Positions 1-4,773 of a stretch of 7,731 bases of DNA are shown here, piece after piece (position 1 is the first letter of the stretch; every line of letters starts with the position of its first letter). Location of the stretch: NCBI GenBank assembly GCA_902782655.1, contig CACZNY010000304.1:1-7731 (forward strand). The letters are read 5' to 3'. Source of the stretch: an uncultured Lachnospiraceae bacterium (GTDB lineage Bacteria > Bacillota > Clostridia > Lachnospirales > Lachnospiraceae). The notes below the pieces were generated by a model, which was not told the origin of the DNA, did not search any database, and was given only the letters and a program-made list of their open reading frames with translations. A program made the translations under genes and the position numbers.

Positions 1-48
1 GAAGCCGCAGAGGGCTGTGACATATTTTTGCAGGGCATAAGGAAATGA
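1..48 (+). CDS. possible C-terminal tail of an upstream gene (partial)
   Basis: Reading from base 1 in frame 1 gives 15 codons (EAAEGCDIFLQGIRK) and then a TGA at 46-48. This is the longest open stretch at the left edge; the other two forward frames stop sooner. It uses ATA and AGG codons like the genes downstream. It would be the end of a gene on the same strand, about 90 nt before the chemotaxis receptor. Fifteen residues are too few to identify a family, and the opening could be chance. Confidence 0.35.
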   Translation, partial: EAAEGCDIFLQGIRK

Positions 49-137
49 TGACAGGAGACTGATGTTTCAGGACACCGGGCTTTTGTTTTGAATATAGGCA
101 CTATGTTATTCATGAGTTATTTTGAAAGGAGAAGGAA
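49..137 (+). other. short gap upstream of the chemotaxis receptor gene
   Basis: This 89-nt gap is the longest non-coding stretch in the window and the obvious place for a promoter of the downstream genes. It becomes T-rich around 81-90 and AT-rich around 91-124. I could not find a -35/-10 pair with acceptable spacing: TATAGG at 93-98 and TATGTT at 102-107 each resemble a -10 box but lack a good partner. No clear motility-sigma promoter is visible either. A 4-bp hairpin (59-70) is too weak to be a terminator. Confidence 0.3.
125..131 (+). promoter_or_regulatory. strong ribosome binding site of the chemotaxis receptor gene
   Basis: AAAGGAG lies six nucleotides before the ATG at 138. This is near-ideal Shine-Dalgarno sequence and spacing, and it fixes that ATG as the start. 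It contrasts with the DUF1846 and histidine kinase genes downstream, which lack such a site. Confidence 0.85.
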
Positions 138-1796
138 ATGAAAAAGAAACCGGGAATGACAATGACACTTTTGTTCATCGGGTTTTTACCGCTGTTGTTG
201 TCAGGTGTGATACTGTGTGTTGTGACGGCTTTCAGCCAGACGAACACCATGGAGGAGGACACCTATCAGAAGCTTCGGGTGGCTGCCGATGACTTAAGAA
301 AGTATTATGAGTGGGATATAATCAATGCAGGAGAGCCGACCTATGAGCATGACTACATTGATTCCCTTAAGGCAGAGGATATAGAGCTTACCCTTTTCAT
401 GGGTGATACCAGATTCATCACTTCAGTAAAGAAGGATGACGGCAACCGCAACGAAGGTACCAAGATGGATGCCGCTATCTGGGAAAAGGTTAAGGGCGGA
501 CAGGACGTTAATGCAAAAGGCGTAAATGTGGGCGGTCATGATTTTTATGTGTATTGTATGCCCGTACGTGACGGCAATAATCAGATAGTCGGTGCCTCCT
601 GGGCAGGCATGCCGCAGACCGATGTTGCTGCTACCATCAGATCCCACGTCCTTTCCATGATCATCATCGTTCTGATCCTGGTGGTAGTATTTGCCATAGT
701 GATAATAGTGGTATCAAGAGCACTGGTTGCTTCCCTTGTGAGGGTAAGGGATGAACTTGGAAAGCTTGCTGAGGGCGATCTGACCAGCGAAGAGGTACCT
801 TCCGCATCAGTACAGGAGCTTTCGGAGATAGCTGAGGATACGGTCATTGTGCGTACCAAGATAAAGACCATCATTTCAGATATCATAAAGGATGTGGAAG
901 AGCTCCATAAGGATATGGCCGATGTCGAGGGCGGCGTTACCACGGTCAATTCCGCATCTGAAGGTATCGTCAGCGCTGTGGACGATCTGTCAAAGGGCTC
1001 CATGGAGATGGCCGAGTCGGTGCAGAATACCCAGGTCAATATGATACAGATAGGTGATGATATAGACGGCATCAAGTCTCTTACCGATGAGGCTACGAAT
1101 TATGCCAAGGAGGTCGAGGCGGAGAACAGGACGGCCCAGACCGCTCTTGATGAACTCATGAAGGCGAATGCCGATACCATACAGGTTTCAAAATCCGTTG
1201 TTGACGGCATCAATACCTCTTCCGAGGCTGTAAAGAAGATAGCAGAGGCAGCATCGGTAATAGAGAGCATAGCTTCCCAGACGAACCTTCTGTCACTGAA
1301 TGCTTCCATAGAGGCCGCAAGGGCAGGTGAGGCAGGAAAGGGCTTCGCTGTCGTGGCGGGAGAGATCTCAAGCCTTGCTTCACAGTCGGATCAGTCCTCC
1401 AAGGAGATAAAGGCCATAGTCGATGAGATCATCGCCACCTCCGATAAGAACGTGGAATACGCCGGACAGATCTCCGAGGCTGTCAATAACGAGGGCGCTG
1501 TCCTCAATCAGGTCAGCGACAGCTTCAGTGTCGTCAATGAAAAGGTCGGCAGCACTGTGGATGCCATCCATACCATTGCCGAGAAGAGCCAGGAGCTTGA
1601 TGTGGCCAAGGCTCAGGTGCTTGACGATGTAAGCGCGCTCTCATCCATATCCGAGGAGAATGCTGCTTCATGCCAGGAGACCAATGCTTCCATGGAGGAG
1701 ATCGGAGCTACCATCCAGACAATCAAGGAGGAGGCTGACAAGACTCTTGAGGTCACCGAGATACTTGAGAGGGCAGTAGCCGCATTCAAGATCTGA
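138..1796 (+). CDS. methyl-accepting chemotaxis protein with single Cache sensor domain
   Basis: This is a transmembrane chemoreceptor of 552 residues that senses an extracellular ligand and controls the CheA kinase through CheW. A first membrane helix (about residues 8-31) is followed by an extracellular domain (about 35-165). The stretch with [18 protein letters not shown] and the later [21 protein letters not shown] resemble the single-Cache (sCache) sensors common in Clostridia receptors. A second helix spans about 171-193, then a HAMP-like linker (about 194-245) and a long coiled-coil signalling domain. The highly conserved hairpin tip that contacts CheA and CheW is intact (about residues 377-410, with [18 protein letters not shown]). 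No CheR/CheB-tethering pentapeptide is seen at the C-terminus. The ligand cannot be predicted. The start is set by a strong ribosome site, and the stop is 2 nt before the next gene. Confidence 0.97.
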   Translation: MKKKPGMTMTLLFIGFLPLLLSGVILCVVTAFSQTNTMEEDTYQKLRVAADDLRKYYEWDIINAGEPTYEHDYIDSLKAEDIELTLFMGDTRFITSVKKDDGNRNEGTKMDAAIWEKVKGGQDVNAKGVNVGGHDFYVYCMPVRDGNNQIVGASWAGMPQTDVAATIRSHVLSMIIIVLILVVVFAIVIIVVSRALVASLVRVRDELGKLAEGDLTSEEVPSASVQELSEIAEDTVIVRTKIKTIISDIIKDVEELHKDMADVEGGVTTVNSASEGIVSAVDDLSKGSMEMAESVQNTQVNMIQIGDDIDGIKSLTDEATNYAKEVEAENRTAQTALDELMKANADTIQVSKSVVDGINTSSEAVKKIAEAASVIESIASQTNLLSLNASIEAARAGEAGKGFAVVAGEISSLASQSDQSSKEIKAIVDEIIATSDKNVEYAGQISEAVNNEGAVLNQVSDSFSVVNEKVGSTVDAIHTIAEKSQELDVAKAQVLDDVSALSSISEENAASCQETNASMEEIGATIQTIKEEADKTLEVTEILERAVAAFKI

Positions 1797-1798
1797 TC

Positions 1799-3310
1799 AT
1801 GGGGAATGAAGCGAATCCAAAACCTGTAGGCTTTGATAACGCAAAATATGAGCAGATACAGTCTGCTCATATTAAGGAAAGAATAGAAAAATTTGACAAG
1901 CTTTATCTGGAGTTCGGGGGAAAGCTCTTTGATGATTATCATGCTTCAAGGGTTCTCCCGGGCTTCGAGCCTGATTCCAAGCTCAAAATGCTTGCAAATC
2001 TTAAGGATCAGGCGGAGATCGTCATAGTGATATCGGCGGATGCCATAGAGCAGAGCAAGACCAGGGGAGACCTTGGCATCACCTATGACAGTGATGTGCT
2101 GCGGCTTGTGGACAGCTTCAGGAGCATGGGCTTTTATGTGTCCTCGGTAGTCATCACCAAGTATACGGGACAGGCCGCTGCCGATAAATTCAGACACAAG
2201 CTTGAAGCCCATAATATAAACAGCTACCTGCATTATGTAATAGAAGGCTATCCCGGGGATGTAGGAAAGATCGTGTCCGATGAGGGCTACGGCAGGAATG
2301 AATATGTCCATACCACGAGACCTCTTGTGGTAGTCACCGCTCCCGGTCCGGGATCCGGCAAGATGGCCACCTGTCTGTCGCAGATCTATCATGAGCACAA
2401 AAGAGGCATAACTGCAGGCTATGCCAAATTTGAGACCTTTCCCATATGGAACCTTCCCCTTAAGCATCCGGTGAATCTCGCCTATGAAGCTGCCACGGCA
2501 GATCTTAAGGATGTGAATATGATAGATCCCTTCCATCTGGAAGCCTACGGGGAGACCACCGTAAACTACAACAGGGATATAGAGATCTTTCCCGTGCTTA
2601 AGGCGATGTTTGAGGAGATAGCGGGAGACTGCCCCTATAAGTCTCCTACGGACATGGGGGTCAATATGGCAGGCAACTGCATCATAGATGATGAGGTCTG
2701 TCAGGAAGCCTCAAAGCAGGAGATCATAAGGAGATATTTCAAGGGAGCCTGTGATCTGAAGCTCGGCAATGTGGACGCAGATGTTTTGCGCAAGCTGGAG
2801 CTTGTGATGAAGCAGGCGGGAGTCACTAAAGAAGACAGGAAGGTAGTCATCGCTGCCCATGAGAGAATGGCAATGACCAATACCCCCTGTGCCGCCATAG
2901 AGCTTAATGACGGAAGGCTTATGACCGGACGCACCAATGACCTCTTGGGCGCCGTTGCCTCCTGTCTCATCAATTCTCTGAAGCTTAATGCCGGGATACC
3001 GCATCCCGTCCATCTTATAAGCAGGGAATCCCTGGAACCCATACAGACCCTTAAGACTCAGTATCTCGGTTCCCATAATCCGCGCCTTCATACAGATGAG
3101 ATGCTGATAGCGCTTTCGGTATCGGCAGCTACTGATCCGAAGGCAAGGCTTACACTTGAACAGCTTCCCTTCATGAGAGGCTGTGAGGCTCATTCCACGG
3201 TGATGCTTTCCTCTGTGGATGAGGCAGTCTTCAGAAAGCTGGGGATCAGGCTTACCTGCGATCCCGTCCTTCCGTCGGCAAACAGACCGGCAGAATCCAA
3301 ACAGGAGTAG
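1799..3310 (+). CDS. DUF1846 (UPF0371) family protein, function unknown
   Basis: A 503-residue protein matching the DUF1846/UPF0371 family along its whole length and at the usual size of about 500 residues. Recognised family stretches include GFDNAKYEQIQSAHIKERI near the N-terminus, LYLEFGGKLFDDYHASRVLP, KFETFPIWNLPLKHPVNLAY and ESKQEIIRRYF-like text in the middle (here EASKQEIIRRYF). A glycine-rich APGPGSGKMAT (residues 181-191) looks like a phosphate-binding loop but is not a canonical Walker A: the position expected to be Gly is Pro182, and Met follows the GK. No signal peptide or membrane helix is seen, so it is probably cytoplasmic. The family has no established biochemical role that I can state. 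The ATG sits 2 nt after the receptor's stop and has no Shine-Dalgarno sequence before it, so translation is probably coupled to the upstream gene. The family consensus begins about ten residues into this protein, and no other start codon fits better. Confidence 0.95.
   Translation: MGNEANPKPVGFDNAKYEQIQSAHIKERIEKFDKLYLEFGGKLFDDYHASRVLPGFEPDSKLKMLANLKDQAEIVIVISADAIEQSKTRGDLGITYDSDVLRLVDSFRSMGFYVSSVVITKYTGQAAADKFRHKLEAHNINSYLHYVIEGYPGDVGKIVSDEGYGRNEYVHTTRPLVVVTAPGPGSGKMATCLSQIYHEHKRGITAGYAKFETFPIWNLPLKHPVNLAYEAATADLKDVNMIDPFHLEAYGETTVNYNRDIEIFPVLKAMFEEIAGDCPYKSPTDMGVNMAGNCIIDDEVCQEASKQEIIRRYFKGACDLKLGNVDADVLRKLELVMKQAGVTKEDRKVVIAAHERMAMTNTPCAAIELNDGRLMTGRTNDLLGAVASCLINSLKLNAGIPHPVHLISRESLEPIQTLKTQYLGSHNPRLHTDEMLIALSVSAATDPKARLTLEQLPFMRGCEAHSTVMLSSVDEAVFRKLGIRLTCDPVLPSANRPAESKQE
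3303..3307 (+). promoter_or_regulatory. ribosome binding site of the DUF4317 gene
   Basis: AGGAG lies inside the last codons of the DUF1846 gene, eight nucleotides before the ATG at 3316. Its position fixes the DUF4317 start and shows that the two genes are packed as one transcription unit. Confidence 0.75.
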
Positions 3311-3315
3311 ATAAA

Positions 3316-4488
3316 ATGACATCAAATGAGATAAAGGAGATAAAGAAGCAGTTTTCTCTTGATCACTGCACTATAGACCGTATCTGCGGCTGCTATGTGA
3401 ATAACGAAAAGGAAAAGCAGGCCGTATCAAAGGAAGCTTTTATGAGCCTTGCGGAGGAGGAGCAGCATAAGTATTTCGAGATATTCAAAAAGACTCTCAC
3501 CGGCAGCATAGGAAAAAACATCATTGATATGGAATTTCCTCTTGCAGAGGAGTCTCAAGGGGGGAAGCAGGAAGCTCTTTTAAAGCTCAGAGACTCCCAT
3601 CTTGAGGATGATCTGCTTATAGATAAGTTTTATGATTCTGTCATAGACAGCTATGATACCGTGGAAAAGTTCTATATCATCCTTATTCATGCCATTTATG
3701 ATATTCCCGGTGTCACGACTGACCTTATAGTTAATGAGGACGCATCAGAGGGAGTGTATGATTATATCTGCTGCGCGATCTGTCCCGTGAAGCTTGAAAA
3801 AGGAACCCTTACCTATGATCCCGATGAAAACCGCATTACCGAGAAAATAAGGGACTGGGTAGTTTCCGATCCGGCTCACGGCTTCCTTTTCCCGGAGTTT
3901 AACGACAGGACGGCGGATATACACGGTGTTCTTTATTACTCCAAAAAGAGTGAGGAGCTTCAGGAGGGCTTCATAGAAAAAGTGCTTGGGGCGGAAAAAC
4001 CCATGAGCGCAGGCTATCAGGCTGACTTTTTCAATACGGTGGTCAGTGAGACCCTCGGAGAGGATATAAGCCTGCATGATGTAATGGCCATAAATGAAAA
4101 TGTTCGTATCAGGTTAAGGGATCATTCGGATGATCCGGAGCCGTATCTTATGGACAAGACGGAGATCAGGAAGGTCTTTGAGCAAAGCGGCATATCCGGA
4201 GAGGCCATGGAGGATTATGACTGGAAATATGACGAGGTCGTAAAGGAGGCTGTGCCGGAGGATGAAGAGATCACTCCCTATGTACATGCGACAAACCTTC
4301 CGGGCATGAAAAAGATAGATATACGCACCCCGGATATAGTCATAAAGGTCAATCCGGAAAGAGCCGATCTTATAGAGACAAGGCTTATAGACGGGAAGGA
4401 GTGTCTCGTCATTACAGTGGATGACAGGGTGGAGATAAACGGAATGCAGGTGCATACCATAAGCCCGGAAATACTGAAAAGGAGCTGA
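3316..4488 (+). CDS. DUF4317 family protein, function unknown
   Basis: A 390-residue protein that I recognise as DUF4317, a family typical of Lachnospiraceae, Ruminococcaceae and related Clostridia. The N-terminal signature is clear: IKEIKKQFSLDHCTIDRICGCYVN (residues 6-29, paired cysteines included), followed by KYFEIFKKTLTGSIGKNIIDMEFP. Its length is close to what I expect for the family. The protein is acidic and lacks a signal peptide or membrane segments, so it is probably cytoplasmic. No catalytic motif can be assigned, and I know of no proven function. It has a good ribosome site and starts 5 nt after the DUF1846 stop, so the two are very likely co-expressed. A perfect short inverted repeat lies in the coding region at 4119-4136. 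Confidence 0.92.
   Translation: MTSNEIKEIKKQFSLDHCTIDRICGCYVNNEKEKQAVSKEAFMSLAEEEQHKYFEIFKKTLTGSIGKNIIDMEFPLAEESQGGKQEALLKLRDSHLEDDLLIDKFYDSVIDSYDTVEKFYIILIHAIYDIPGVTTDLIVNEDASEGVYDYICCAICPVKLEKGTLTYDPDENRITEKIRDWVVSDPAHGFLFPEFNDRTADIHGVLYYSKKSEELQEGFIEKVLGAEKPMSAGYQADFFNTVVSETLGEDISLHDVMAINENVRIRLRDHSDDPEPYLMDKTEIRKVFEQSGISGEAMEDYDWKYDEVVKEAVPEDEEITPYVHATNLPGMKKIDIRTPDIVIKVNPERADLIETRLIDGKECLVITVDDRVEINGMQVHTISPEILKRS
4119..4136. repeat. perfect 7-bp inverted repeat with TCGG loop inside the DUF4317 gene
   Basis: GGATCAT (4119-4125) and ATGATCC (4130-4136) are exact reverse complements separated by TCGG. As RNA this would form a compact hairpin. It encodes part of the acidic DHSDDPEP stretch. 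No U-run follows, so it is not a terminator. It may be chance. Confidence 0.5.
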
Positions 4489-4503
4489 TCATATCCATAT
4501 GCC

Positions 4504-4749
4504 ATGAGAGAAATGGAATTCAAGATGGAGATAGATTATAAGGAGATTCGTGAAGGTGCGGAAGTATCTGTGGAAGAGGGTTATCTGCAGGACGGACTTG
4601 TGGTATACTATACGATAACTCCTGCCATAGCCATGTCGGCGAATTTCACAAGGCAGGAAGCCTTGAAAAGCCGCAGGGGCACAGTGAAAAATGTAAGGCA
4701 GGATGAAAGCAGCGGAGCCTTTTATGTGACTGTGTCCTTTGATGAATAA
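4504..4749 (+). CDS. small hypothetical protein, 81 residues
   Basis: I do not recognise this protein. It is short, acidic at its N-terminus (KMEIDYKEIREGAEVSVEEGY) and has alternating hydrophobic runs such as LVVYYTITPAIAM and AFYVTVSFDE that suggest beta strands. There is no signal peptide, membrane helix or cysteine. Codon use matches the neighbours, and it fills nearly all the space between DUF4317 (15 nt gap) and the histidine kinase (24 nt gap), which supports it being a real gene. The start is uncertain: in-frame ATGs lie at 4504, 4513 and 4525. The GGAG near the DUF4317 stop (4481-4484) is too far from the first, while a weak GGAA at 4515-4518 sits six nucleotides before 4525. A 74-residue product from 4525 is therefore possible. 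Confidence 0.6.
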   Translation: MREMEFKMEIDYKEIREGAEVSVEEGYLQDGLVVYYTITPAIAMSANFTRQEALKSRRGTVKNVRQDESSGAFYVTVSFDE

Positions 4750-4773
4750 AGGATATGATGCTGTAACTTTTGT

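Noticed and set aside
59..90. Small hairpin followed by a T-rich run, considered as a terminator for the upstream gene
   Set aside because: The stem is only four A/T and G/C pairs, and the T-run begins ten nucleotides after it, so it does not fit an intrinsic terminator.
62..91. Nine-codon ORF (MFQDTGLLF) preceded by AGGAG, considered as a leader peptide
   Set aside because: The spacing is only four nucleotides, and the peptide has no run of regulatory codons. No attenuator-type hairpins follow before the receptor gene.
1793..1800. CTGATCAT at the receptor stop is repeated at the DUF4317 stop (4485-4492)
   Set aside because: Eight bases, six of them the palindrome TGATCA, and partly forced by the stop codon. 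Two copies in 7.7 kb are not enough to call a regulatory repeat.
2341..2353. Odd-centred palindrome TCCCGGTCCGGGA
   Set aside because: It falls on the codons for the glycine and proline loop of DUF1846, where the protein sequence forces runs of C and G. A one-base loop cannot form a useful hairpin.
2711..3325. Reverse-strand open frame of 204 codons opposite DUF1846
   Set aside because: The + strand here encodes a well-conserved full-length family protein. The antisense product has no family-like stretch and its opening is explained by codon bias.
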